Shown here in pieces: positions 16,983 to 26,146 of a stretch of DNA of 64,000 bases (position 1 is the first letter of the stretch; every line of letters begins with the position of its first letter). Location: NCBI RefSeq assembly GCF_900168115.1, contig NZ_FUZC01000003.1, positions 186,001 through 250,000 on the forward strand, in the 5' to 3' direction. The notes beneath the pieces were generated by a model, which saw only the letters and a program-made list of their open reading frames with translations, had not been told where the DNA came from and did not search any database. Source of the stretch: Salegentibacter salinarum. Its GTDB lineage: Bacteria > Bacteroidota > Bacteroidia > Flavobacteriales > Flavobacteriaceae. A program made the position numbers and the translations under genes.

Positions 16983-19900
16983 TTAGTCGAATATCTCATC
17001 AAGTTCTGTTTCATATTCATACTCCTCCTTGAAAACCTGGTTTACTGAATAACTTACTTTAGTTTCATTCTCATTTTTTGGAAAACTGATGGCATAACCT
17101 ATAATTGGTACATCTATATTTGAATCTTCCCATCCATTAGGCTTAGGATCCAAAGCATAAATTAGTAATAATCCGTTTTCAATTCCTCTATATTTTCTAA
17201 CATTTTTTCCGGATGGGTATTCTGGAGGAGTTTCACTCTTATTTTTTCTTTCACTTAACTCCCAATCCTTAATTGTATCTTCAATTGCATTATTGTAAAT
17301 GTTGCTATTTTCCGGTATATCGATAAATTCATGCCTAGGATCTATAATGTGGCTTTTTGCCATAATATAATAATTGCCCTCTCCTTTTTCTATATCTGAA
17401 CGCATTGTGAGCCCTACAGAAATAGATTCTCCAGCTACTTCAAAATAATTTTCGTTCATATTTTTTCTCGTGGAAACTAAACATATCGTCCAATTCCTTA
17501 GAGCATATTTAGCAGCTTGCTTTTCTATATACTCTATGATCTTTTCATTTTCAATTGGATTTTCTTCACGTGTGTATCCTTTTAGAAAATTAATCACCAG
17601 ATTGTAGTTATTTACTGATTGCCAGACAAAAGGCTGCCAAGAATTATACACGGTAGGTCCCAAACTATTAATAAAGTCAACCGTATGATTAAAATTATTT
17701 TCAATAATGCTTTTGTTTCTAATGAAACGAGATGTTTCCCGTAACTTATCAGAAAAACTTAACACCATATCATGACTGTAGCGGAACTTGTTAGTTGCAG
17801 TAACTTGTAGTACGTCCGGATGTTGTCTAACTTTTAGACCGAATTCCCTAGGTGATTTTCGCAAATTATTCATCTCTTCAAAGTCTTCCCTTAATTCATC
17901 TGAAGCAATTGTAATAAATCGATACCATTGTTTTAATTCTTTACTAGTAAAAATTCTGCACAAGTCTAAATAACCAGGTCGATATCCAAACCAGCGTCCC
18001 ATTTGCATTAATGTATCATACATTTTCGAAGCACGTAGGTAATAACTTATCGTCAATCCTTCTAGGGTAAGTCCTCTTGACAACTTATTCCCTCCAACAG
18101 CGATTACAGAAAGTCCATGCTTTTTATTGTCATAATAATCAAGTGGAGTTATATTCTTATGCTTAAGTTCTGTTTCATTTTTGTTACCATGAACCGCCCT
18201 AACTTCAATTTTTGAAGTTGCTTTGTGTAATTGTGATTCAATCTCATACCATTCATGTTTTTTAATAAATGGATCATCATATCGATCATCATCAATAATT
18301 GAATCTGTAACTGAAGTATATTCATTTTCCCATATCTCTTTTAACTCAGATAATATATTTCCTTCTTTATATTCTATTTGTCTCTTAAAGGATTTTAATT
18401 CCTCATTTATAAGGTATGCTATTTTATCCTGCCACCTTACAAATCTTGTAACATGAACTAGCATAGAATTATGTTTCGTAAAATGTCCTCTGGTTCGTCT
18501 TATAGCGCATGAGAGTATAAAACATTTGATAGCATAATCTAGACTGGAAGGAAGACTACCAGGAAGATCACCCCAATGTTTATGTTTATCTGGTATGTAA
18601 TCCTGATAGTCATTTATCTCTTTTACAATGGGAAGTGCTTTGTACTCTTCATCTAAATCTCCAACAAGAGTAGAATCTATTCCAAAAACCTGTTTTGGTC
18701 CAATGTAGTTGGAAGGAGGGGAAATATTAATAATAAAATCTCTTGGAAATAAGTCTTCTCCTGATTGTCTAAAAAATTCAGGGCGATTGACGTTAACTCC
18801 AGGTTCAATGGCTTGGAACTGGTCTGGAACCGGAATGAATATATTGGCAAATGGTGTGGCTGTATATCCAACATATCCACTCTTTTGAAATAGTGATAAA
18901 AGGGATCGAATTAAACCATTTATCGTAGAAACACTATCCTTGCTAACATTGATAGATGCATTATCTGCTTCATCATCTATAATTAATGCTGCATGTTTTA
19001 TTACTTTTTTATTATCACCAATGGATTCTCCTGAAGAGGCTAATTGTCTAATCAATCTTTCCATTACAGATTTGTTTTTTTTGATAACAAAAATAAAAGG
19101 ACCTGAACCATCAACAGGTATTGGACTTCTTTGGAAATCTCCATCAAGATCACTTGACGTGAGCGGAGTTGGTACTAGAGTAGAGTCATAATTACCTACA
19201 CCCCATTTGTTAGAAGCAACTAATCTCCGTTCAACTTGAGTATCAAATCCAAGAAAACCTTTGTCAATTCTAAATTGAGTTTGTGCACGTAAGTCATTGT
19301 ACATTCCCGTAAGCACAACTATTATTTTATATCCTGTATCTGCTGCTTTATTTATTAAGGCCAGATAGTTACTTGTTTTTCCCGATTGAACATGGCCTAC
19401 GACCATCCCTCTTTTGTCCCAGGAACCTTCTTCTGCAGGGTTCTTCAAATGATCCAGAACATCATCTGTTATATCATCAATTTTGTCTATTGTATCGGGT
19501 GCATATTGCTCTTCCTTCTGTAAAAATTGTTTGTATCTATTCCAATATTTCCAGTTTTGTTTAATCGATTTGTCTATCCATGGTGAATACCCATCGTCCA
19601 AAATGGTATATGGATCAGATTCAATCGTATATTGCTGTTCAATATATTGTCTAATATGAGACTCATTTATTTCGGATTTTGAGAAAGCTAGCAGTGCCTG
19701 TTTAAAAACTCCATCTAAATCTTCTTCATTAATAGGAATCTTTTTACCTTTCAATAAGGTAATGACAAATTCAGTAAACTGTTCATTTTTTAGCCGGATG
19801 GTATCAATTTCAACTTTTAGTTCCCTTAGTTCACTTATTATTTCAGTTGGAGGATTTCCTTCTAGTGCATACTCATATAACTTTTGAGCTTCTACATAAT

Positions 19901-20123
19901 CTGCGTTATCGAGTGCGAGGTATCCCGCACTTCTAAATAGTACTGAACGTGTAGGTTCAACCTGTTCACTAAAGAGTTCAATAGCTGCTTGTTTTTCGTA
20001 TTCTAAAGCATCTTTAGAGTAATAGTCAAACTTTTCCAAGTCTCCTTTTCGTTTTGATAAAATTGCCATTTCAGCATTATCCATGGCGAGCCTATGAAGT
20101 TTTTTTATAAATTCTTTTTTCAT
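16983..20123 (-). CDS. Z1-domain NTPase of a MORC-type restriction-like system
   Basis: A 1046-residue protein. Residues 1-110 look like a TPR-type helical repeat (YFEKFDYYSKDALEYEK-like, then AQKLYEYALEGNPP), which is unusual at the front of this family. The Z1 NTPase core follows: Walker A GHVQSGKTS (about 243-251), Walker B LIIDDEADNAS (about 380-390) and a helicase-like motif VI region with GGNKLSRGLTLEGL and QMGRWFGYR. Z1 proteins are superfamily-II-like NTPases known in operons with GHKL/MORC ATPases, cytosine methylases and nucleases. It is the last gene of a six-gene minus-strand operon and overlaps the gene before it by 4 bp. It probably translocates on DNA and directs cleavage of unmodified DNA. 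Confidence 0.9.
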   Translation of the reverse strand: MKKEFIKKLHRLAMDNAEMAILSKRKGDLEKFDYYSKDALEYEKQAAIELFSEQVEPTRSVLFRSAGYLALDNADYVEAQKLYEYALEGNPPTEIISELRELKVEIDTIRLKNEQFTEFVITLLKGKKIPINEEDLDGVFKQALLAFSKSEINESHIRQYIEQQYTIESDPYTILDDGYSPWIDKSIKQNWKYWNRYKQFLQKEEQYAPDTIDKIDDITDDVLDHLKNPAEEGSWDKRGMVVGHVQSGKTSNYLALINKAADTGYKIIVVLTGMYNDLRAQTQFRIDKGFLGFDTQVERRLVASNKWGVGNYDSTLVPTPLTSSDLDGDFQRSPIPVDGSGPFIFVIKKNKSVMERLIRQLASSGESIGDNKKVIKHAALIIDDEADNASINVSKDSVSTINGLIRSLLSLFQKSGYVGYTATPFANIFIPVPDQFQAIEPGVNVNRPEFFRQSGEDLFPRDFIINISPPSNYIGPKQVFGIDSTLVGDLDEEYKALPIVKEINDYQDYIPDKHKHWGDLPGSLPSSLDYAIKCFILSCAIRRTRGHFTKHNSMLVHVTRFVRWQDKIAYLINEELKSFKRQIEYKEGNILSELKEIWENEYTSVTDSIIDDDRYDDPFIKKHEWYEIESQLHKATSKIEVRAVHGNKNETELKHKNITPLDYYDNKKHGLSVIAVGGNKLSRGLTLEGLTISYYLRASKMYDTLMQMGRWFGYRPGYLDLCRIFTSKELKQWYRFITIASDELREDFEEMNNLRKSPREFGLKVRQHPDVLQVTATNKFRYSHDMVLSFSDKLRETSRFIRNKSIIENNFNHTVDFINSLGPTVYNSWQPFVWQSVNNYNLVINFLKGYTREENPIENEKIIEYIEKQAAKYALRNWTICLVSTRKNMNENYFEVAGESISVGLTMRSDIEKGEGNYYIMAKSHIIDPRHEFIDIPENSNIYNNAIEDTIKDWELSERKNKSETPPEYPSGKNVRKYRGIENGLLLIYALDPKPNGWEDSNIDVPIIGYAISFPKNENETKVSYSVNQVFKEEYEYETELDEIFD

Positions 20124-20644
20124 CTTTCTGCAGTTAATATCATAGGATGAGAAAATCCTACAATTACTATTATAGCGGGCAATTTTGTTGCGTCAGATTG
20201 TTTGGTTTGCTCAATCTTAGTTTGCAACCGTTTGTTTAATTCTTTTTCATCTCCATTTAAGGAGCCCGAAACTTCCAGTCTTGCCTTACGCTGAAAAAGA
20301 AAACCATCTTTATCCCCTAACCAGTAATCTATTCCTGTTCCTTTTTTTGAACGTTCAATTACCTGATATTTTGATTCTTTAGCTACCTGAACCAACGCCA
20401 CTCCGCAAGCCCCTTCTTCGGTTGCCTCCTGCATATCATTCCATGTTCTGCTTATTTCATTCGTGACTTCACACCTCTTTAATGTATAATTCCTTGTATA
20501 TGCTCCTTTTCCAATTGAGGAGACATTAAGGGCATGACCTCGATCATTGATACATACTGCAGCAGCATGTGAAAGACTTACTCCCATAGCAGGGGTTAAA
20601 TTATGGTGCTTTCCAAGTTCGAGTTCTGTGAGGTCTAAAATCAT
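20120..20644 (-). CDS. Small putative PD-(D/E)xK-like protein of the Z1 operon
   Basis: A 174-residue soluble protein. Near residues 104-128 it has GIDYWLGDKDGFLFQRKARL: an Asp, a short hairpin, then Q-x-K on the next strand, which is the shape of a PD-(D/E)xK nuclease core with Gln in place of Glu. The earlier SHAAAVCINDRGH segment suggests another conserved site. It overlaps both neighbours by 4 bp and so belongs to the operon. I do not recognise a named family. It may be a second nuclease subunit or a specificity factor. Confidence 0.6.
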   Translation of the reverse strand: MILDLTELELGKHHNLTPAMGVSLSHAAAVCINDRGHALNVSSIGKGAYTRNYTLKRCEVTNEISRTWNDMQEATEEGACGVALVQVAKESKYQVIERSKKGTGIDYWLGDKDGFLFQRKARLEVSGSLNGDEKELNKRLQTKIEQTKQSDATKLPAIIVIVGFSHPMILTAER

Positions 20645-22224
20645 TTTGTTTTATTAAAATGTCTATGCTTAATATTATCATATCTAGCTAGAATTCTCTC
20701 CATTTCATATACTGAGAACTCCTGAGTTTCTATTCGTTTTCGTGAAGAAATGGCATCCAATTTATCAAATAGTGTCGCATCAATAACAACTGAAGTCATG
20801 ATCCCATATCCTTGAGCTCCATACTGATCTATGGTATCAGAAATGTCAATGACTCTTGTAGCAGTAAGTGAACTTCCTGGCTTTAAATATTTACATTGAA
20901 AAATATATTTTTCCGGCAGATAACCAGGTCGAGAATGTGTATGCACTACAATATCCCTCCCACCATCTCTTGATTTGGATTTCCCCATTTTTCGAATCGT
21001 GTTGTTGTCAAATTTTGGATTATGATAGATTATGTCGTAACAGAGTTCCTCAAATTTTTCATCATCTAACTTTTCCCAAGGGCATTTTATCTCAATATGA
21101 ATACCAGCGAGGTTGGCTGTGGTTCGAAAAAGAATAGAAAGTCTGTTACTAAGAGAAAAAAGCTCACTATGAGTAAGTTTGTCAGTTCCAAAAAACAGGT
21201 AAGAACATTTTTCATCTTTTACAAGAATATGATCTCCATATTCCGATAGGTAAAAGCAGACTACTGAAGGTGGTCGAAAAAATCCCTCATTTCTGGTTAC
21301 TAAATTAATTAGCTCTTCACTTCTATCGTCAGGATAACCTTTATAGTTTTCCTGTGGGGACAATTTGGCGAAACTTCTATCAAAGGTTATGAATCTGTGC
21401 ATCCAAATTTCATCTCGATTGAAGATATCGTTTTCTATATGCCAATTATCAAATATATTGCTGTAGCAATGTTTTGCCTGTAATAATGAGGCGAATGGGA
21501 AATGAGTTATTAATCCATCAGACATCAAATAACTAATATTTCCTAAAGCGAAAAAATCAGCTTTTATAAAATTAATTTTATCTATTCCAGAATACTCTTT
21601 TAATATTTTGGGTAAATCGGAAGTATTAGGTATAATCCATGAATCCAAAGAAACAAAGAAATCTTCTCCAATCATATCTGAAAATGCACACTTCCAGAAA
21701 CCAAACCTTCTTTCTGGAAATGATTTGAATTCAGATTCAAAAAAGTTAGCATTCTCAACCGGGGAATATTCATAATACTCTCCATTAATGTAATTGGCAT
21801 AATAGTCATCAACAAGCTCCGGAAAAGTATGCAGTTGTTGTTCCAGAGTTTCTCTATATTCATAATAGCCTTCCATAAAGGTCTCTGATTCTTCCTCATG
21901 CTTCCCAGAATATACTTTTCCATAGAAATGGATTAGGTTGCCCAGCTTTTCTATTTCTGTTGCAATTGGTCGTAACCCAAGTTGTGCTATCGGATGATAC
22001 TCTAAGCTCCTATTTAGGTTATAACTTATTTTTTCAGAATGTTGAGATAAGTTTTGACCAATATATGCTGCTTCAAGATAATATTGAGCTAAGTCTGAAT
22101 AATGTCGTGCTCGTTCAATGATAATTTGAAAAACAAACCCATTAGAGTTTTTTTTCAAAAACCCAACAATTTCCTTTTCAGAGGTAAACTGATCATGTAT
22201 TTTTTCAAAATTAATTACCTTCAT
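20641..22224 (-). CDS. Nuclease subunit with C-terminal Mrr-like endonuclease domain
   Basis: A 527-residue protein. Residues 1-390 are a domain of unknown fold. Residues about 395-520 are an Mrr/PD-(D/E)xK nuclease: an FEELCYDIIYH helix, the catalytic Asp in DGGRDIVVHTHS, and the Q-x-K triplet in YIFQCKYLKPG, followed by the SDTIDQYGAQGYGIMTS strand-helix typical of Mrr-like domains. The enzyme class cuts double-stranded DNA. It overlaps the MORC-type ATPase by 14 bp and the next gene by 4 bp, so it is translated as part of one complex. It is the probable DNA-cutting arm of the Z1/MORC system. Confidence 0.85.
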   Translation of the reverse strand: MKVINFEKIHDQFTSEKEIVGFLKKNSNGFVFQIIIERARHYSDLAQYYLEAAYIGQNLSQHSEKISYNLNRSLEYHPIAQLGLRPIATEIEKLGNLIHFYGKVYSGKHEEESETFMEGYYEYRETLEQQLHTFPELVDDYYANYINGEYYEYSPVENANFFESEFKSFPERRFGFWKCAFSDMIGEDFFVSLDSWIIPNTSDLPKILKEYSGIDKINFIKADFFALGNISYLMSDGLITHFPFASLLQAKHCYSNIFDNWHIENDIFNRDEIWMHRFITFDRSFAKLSPQENYKGYPDDRSEELINLVTRNEGFFRPPSVVCFYLSEYGDHILVKDEKCSYLFFGTDKLTHSELFSLSNRLSILFRTTANLAGIHIEIKCPWEKLDDEKFEELCYDIIYHNPKFDNNTIRKMGKSKSRDGGRDIVVHTHSRPGYLPEKYIFQCKYLKPGSSLTATRVIDISDTIDQYGAQGYGIMTSVVIDATLFDKLDAISSRKRIETQEFSVYEMERILARYDNIKHRHFNKTK

Positions 22225-23704
22225 TACTAAGGTGTACTGATAGTTCTGGATAATGGTTAAATGGTTCTGTGTTTAAAATTTCTTCAATAGCGTCATCTTT
22301 ACTCTTACCATCATTTATCAATTCTTCATATAATTGAATCACCATTTTTACCATATCTGAACTGGCTTTCCCTTCGAATGGTGTTGTTTGGAAATCATTA
22401 TTTTCGGTTTCGTTGGTAACGATTAAAGGAAGTGGTACGGTTTCCTCGATTAACCTAAGAAGACGGTTCAACTTGGCTTTACTATCAGGGTATTTTGAAA
22501 GAAAGTTCCTAATAATAGGGTGTAAGCGATTGATTTGATAAAATCTTCTACCCTTGCTTTTTTTGTCTGCCCAAACCAGAATGTTGTTTTTCTGTGAATT
22601 TCCTTGACGTGTCCTACCAATTTGTCTATATACTTCTACAGCTTCTTTCCTTGCTTTATCTGCAATTTCTTTTAGACGCCTCCTAACCTCCGGTGGAGGT
22701 GTAGCTACTGATTTTTTTATGTCCAGTTGCCATGCATTATCAATATCTACTGAATTTGGTATATTGACATATATCCTGGCTAACTTATAATGCTCTTCCT
22801 GTTTGTACAACCCTAACCAGTCTCCAGCGAGCAAAAGCCTATTGTTTCTATAGATATAAAAGCCTTGGTGAGAGTTCCATCCTTTATTCCCTGAAGCATT
22901 TTCAAAAACCTGTCTATCTATCTTAGAATGTAACGGTAATACATAAGGTACTACTTCAATGTTATCATTAATCAATGTTTTTTCTAAAACCGTTGTTGCT
23001 TCCTCTGTTTTTAGGTAAGGATCCCAAGGAGTGATTTTTCTGTCTTTAATCCAAATAGTCAATTTTTGATTTTCCAAATATTGGTGAAAAACCATCCTTA
23101 TATGTTTTTTCAAAAATTCAATATTTTCCAGAAATTGATTCATAGTTTCTTTAGAATTCTCAAGATTACTAGAAATCACCCTGTCTAAATCCTGCCATAT
23201 TATAGAAGTTCCAGTGCTCAGATGGTTTAATTTTGAAATAAAGTTTTCATCTGCTAGATACTTTAAAACTTTCCAATTATTTACTTCGGCAACATAATCA
23301 AGATTCCAGCATCTATATATAACCTTAAGTGCATTTTTGGATTTCGTTGCCACGGTTAAATTTCTACACTGAGAAAACGAAGCGGTCTTCAATCCCAGTC
23401 CAAATCTACCCAAATCCTCATTACTTCTATCTGCTAAAGGGTTCTTAGAACCAGGTCTCATAGCTTCTATCAGATCTAGTTCTTGCATTCCCATCCCATC
23501 ATCCGTAATTATCAAATAAGTTTTTTCTTCTTTCCATTCAAAATCTATCCATACATTCTTAGCTTTTGCAGCTATACTATTATCTATTATATCAGCAATA
23601 GCTGTTGCCAAGCTGTAACCGATAGAGCGAAAGCTCTCTATCATTGCCCCTGCATATGGAGAAGCATCTTCCCCTTCAAACTTTTTTAAATCTGTTAAAT
23701 CCAC
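22211..23704 (-). CDS. MORC/MutL-like GHKL ATPase of restriction-like system
   Basis: A 497-residue protein with a complete GHKL (HATPase) site. The N box is ATAIADIIDNSIAAKA, the G1 box is ITDDGMGM and the G2 box is EDLGRFGLGLKTASFS. A transducer-like domain follows, with a conserved Lys-containing stretch (LDIKKSVATPPPEVR) as in MutL and MORC relatives. In bacteria such ATPases occur in operons with a Z1 NTPase, a nuclease and a cytosine methylase, described as restriction-modification-like systems and as the source of eukaryotic MORC proteins. Here it follows dcm by 8 bp. It probably works as an ATP-driven clamp that couples DNA state to the nuclease. Confidence 0.92.
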   Translation of the reverse strand: MDLTDLKKFEGEDASPYAGAMIESFRSIGYSLATAIADIIDNSIAAKAKNVWIDFEWKEEKTYLIITDDGMGMQELDLIEAMRPGSKNPLADRSNEDLGRFGLGLKTASFSQCRNLTVATKSKNALKVIYRCWNLDYVAEVNNWKVLKYLADENFISKLNHLSTGTSIIWQDLDRVISSNLENSKETMNQFLENIEFLKKHIRMVFHQYLENQKLTIWIKDRKITPWDPYLKTEEATTVLEKTLINDNIEVVPYVLPLHSKIDRQVFENASGNKGWNSHQGFYIYRNNRLLLAGDWLGLYKQEEHYKLARIYVNIPNSVDIDNAWQLDIKKSVATPPPEVRRRLKEIADKARKEAVEVYRQIGRTRQGNSQKNNILVWADKKSKGRRFYQINRLHPIIRNFLSKYPDSKAKLNRLLRLIEETVPLPLIVTNETENNDFQTTPFEGKASSDMVKMVIQLYEELINDGKSKDDAIEEILNTEPFNHYPELSVHLSNEGN

Positions 23705-23712
23705 TTATTAAT

Positions 23713-25335
23713 TCATTGATCTTGAAATTGTTGAAAAATATTGTAAACAATCACGGCCAGTTTATTTGCTAGAAAAGGAGGCACTGCATTTCCTACCTGA
23801 TGATATTGGTGCGTTCTACTCCCACAAAAATAGTAGTTATCCGGGAAAGTTTGAATTCTAGCTGCTTCTCTTACAGTCAAACTTCGACATTGGGAACTAT
23901 CATAATGTATAAAATAATGCCCATCTTTTGAAATGTGACTTGTAACGGTAGTAGCTGCAACATCCGGTTTTTGAGTTCTAAACCTATCTACAAATTTATC
24001 GCCATCTCTTGCATTTTTATGCTCTGGCAGTAACCAGTCAGGATAATCTTTCAATCTGGGAAATTCTCCATTAGCTTTTAAATATAATGAAGAAAATAAA
24101 TATCTACCTAAATCTTCTTTGAGATGGGTACGACTTTCATGATTTAAAACTCCAGAAAGGTTTTTATCGTAATACCAGGGTTTAAATAGAGAGTTATTCT
24201 CTTCTTCTAATTCAATTTTAAAATAACTTGCCCCCTGGTAATCTATATCCAATAATTCTTCAAATTCATTTTTAATTGGCTCATCAAATTTATTAAGGTA
24301 TTCATGAATTATACCTTTCCAATTATCCAAACTATTTTTTATTTTAGAATATATATTTTTTTCTTTTTCATTAAGGCCGACAATTTCTCGACTAACACCA
24401 CTTCTTATTTTAGGTAATGAACCAATGACCTGATCCAAGGTAATCTCTTCTGATTCCTGTAATATTTGTAATTCTTCCGGTATTAAATCTTTTTGTATTC
24501 CAAGTAATATAACTCTATGTCTTTTCTGAGGAATACCAAAATTTTCACTTCTTATCAAATAATCTAAGTCAGCATTATAAACTGGGAAACCATTTTCATC
24601 TGTAGAATCAGGCTTTTTCACAAATGAATAAACGCAATATTCCGGGCTTTCAATACCTTCAAAAATAGTATTAAGATATCGAAGATCCTTCTTAATCAAA
24701 TCAAATACTTTCTTGCCATCAATCGCTGCCGAAAGTAATCCTTTAACATTTTCCATAACAAATACGGCAGGATGGTGTTTCGCTATAATTCTTAGATACT
24801 CTTTATACAAATGTACCCGATGATCTCCGTCAGAAATACCTTGATTACGTGATCTGCCGACAAGGGAATATGCCTGACAAGGGGGCCCCCCAATCAGCAA
24901 AAATTTTTCATTTTCAGAAAGAGCATCAGAAATTCTAATATCTATCTTTTCGTGTCTATCCTTAATTTCTTTTTCTGTATATCCGCCCTTTTTATTTCCT
25001 TTTTCATCAAACTCTTCGGGGTACGGAAGTTCAAAATTCCATGCTTCATCTTCCGCCATCTTCCATTCTTCCTCATAATTTTTCCTGAGAGAAGCTAAAA
25101 TATCTTGCTGCTTTTTCCGATTATTTTCTTTTATGTAATCGTAATATAAATCTGGTATTTTACCTAGAGGAAACTTTCTATAAAAACTTCTTAATAATAG
25201 TGTTTGATGAGCATGTTCGTTCTTTTCAATCGAAAGTTTAATATCAAAAACTCTTTCGCCATTCTCAAAAATAGAGGAAAAGCCTTCACCAAGCCCACCG
25301 GGACCTGCAAAAATATCAATTACTGGTATACTCAA
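23713..25335 (-). CDS. dcm: DNA cytosine-5 methyltransferase
   Basis: A 540-residue m5C methylase with all main motifs: I (PVIDIFAGPGGLGEGF), IV with the catalytic Cys (IGGPPCQAYSLVGRSR), VI (MENVKGLL), VIII (QKRHRVILLGI), IX (LTVREAARIQTFPDNY) and X (YHQVGNAVPPFLA). It is longer than the usual 330-420 residues. The extra length lies between motifs I and IV (about residues 50-140) and in the target-recognition region. It overlaps vsr by 4 bp upstream and leads into the MORC-type ATPase, so it supplies the self-marking methylation for this operon. The target sequence cannot be read from the protein. Confidence 0.95.
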   Translation of the reverse strand: MSIPVIDIFAGPGGLGEGFSSIFENGERVFDIKLSIEKNEHAHQTLLLRSFYRKFPLGKIPDLYYDYIKENNRKKQQDILASLRKNYEEEWKMAEDEAWNFELPYPEEFDEKGNKKGGYTEKEIKDRHEKIDIRISDALSENEKFLLIGGPPCQAYSLVGRSRNQGISDGDHRVHLYKEYLRIIAKHHPAVFVMENVKGLLSAAIDGKKVFDLIKKDLRYLNTIFEGIESPEYCVYSFVKKPDSTDENGFPVYNADLDYLIRSENFGIPQKRHRVILLGIQKDLIPEELQILQESEEITLDQVIGSLPKIRSGVSREIVGLNEKEKNIYSKIKNSLDNWKGIIHEYLNKFDEPIKNEFEELLDIDYQGASYFKIELEEENNSLFKPWYYDKNLSGVLNHESRTHLKEDLGRYLFSSLYLKANGEFPRLKDYPDWLLPEHKNARDGDKFVDRFRTQKPDVAATTVTSHISKDGHYFIHYDSSQCRSLTVREAARIQTFPDNYYFCGSRTHQYHQVGNAVPPFLANKLAVIVYNIFQQFQDQ

Positions 25336-25766
25336 TTTTTTAAAGCTTCTTTAATTTGTTTCAAGATTAATTTTCTTTTTTCGGAATTTTTTTTTCTCGG
25401 CTCTAATTCACAATCTGACCATACAACAATAATAGTCCAACCCATCTCCTGCCATTTTATAAAATTTGACTGGTCTCTGTCTACAGCAGAGTTTCTTCGA
25501 GATGTTATAACTTCCGATGACGTTTTAACCGTTTTACCATATTTGCAATTCTCGTGTTTATGCCAAAAGCAGCCCCTTATATCAATAATAGTCTTATGTT
25601 TAGGTAGAACGATATCCGGTTTACCGGGTAATTTATTAACATGTAGCCTAAACCGAAAACCCTGTGAATGAAGATATTTTCTGACAATCATTTCAGGGCT
25701 GGTGTTCTTACCTTTAATCCGACTCATATTATAACTACGAGTAGATTTGTTATGAACATCAGCCAT
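25332..25766 (-). CDS. vsr: Very-short-patch repair endonuclease
   Basis: A 144-residue Vsr protein of full length. It opens with the typical RSYNMSRIKGKNTSPEM, then GKPDIVLPKHKTIIDIRGCFWHKH with the catalytic Asp and His and the zinc-binding Cys/His set, and ends with WTIIVVWSDCELE. Vsr nicks at T:G mismatches that arise by deamination of 5-methylcytosine, so it protects the sites methylated by the next gene. It is the first gene of the six-gene operon, overlapping dcm by 4 bp. The promoter must lie in 25767-25900. Confidence 0.93.
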   Translation of the reverse strand: MADVHNKSTRSYNMSRIKGKNTSPEMIVRKYLHSQGFRFRLHVNKLPGKPDIVLPKHKTIIDIRGCFWHKHENCKYGKTVKTSSEVITSRRNSAVDRDQSNFIKWQEMGWTIIVVWSDCELEPRKKNSEKRKLILKQIKEALKN

Positions 25767-26146
25767 TATTTATTTCTAAGTTTATTCTTTATCAACAAAT
25801 ATGAAACTAATTAAATGATAAATCAAGAAAGTCGTATTCGAATAATTAAATAAATTTCGGTATTAAAAAAGATGTAAATCGAGACAATTGGGAAGGAGGT
25901 CAGTCATTCAAAAAGATACTCTTATAAAAATTGATTCTTTTGAAAGTTTTATTGATGGGACTTGTAAAAAGAAATAAATAAGTACTAAAAAACCTCAAAA
26001 TGCTGGCATTTCTGTAAGTACCTGAAAAATTAATTGAAACATTTCGAGAAAGTGTTTCAGCATCATTAAAGGAAGTAGATAAATTGAAAATTAAATTTTT
26101 GATTAAAAAATAAGCTGCTTTCAATCTTCCTAGAGATGAAAAAATT
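25767..26146. other. Gene-poor gap between two restriction systems
   Basis: No convincing gene, RNA or repeat is seen in these 380 bases. The vsr operon promoter should lie at its left end. The 25900-26316 frame on the minus strand overlaps the methylase gene in another frame and has no recognisable domain. Confidence 0.5.
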
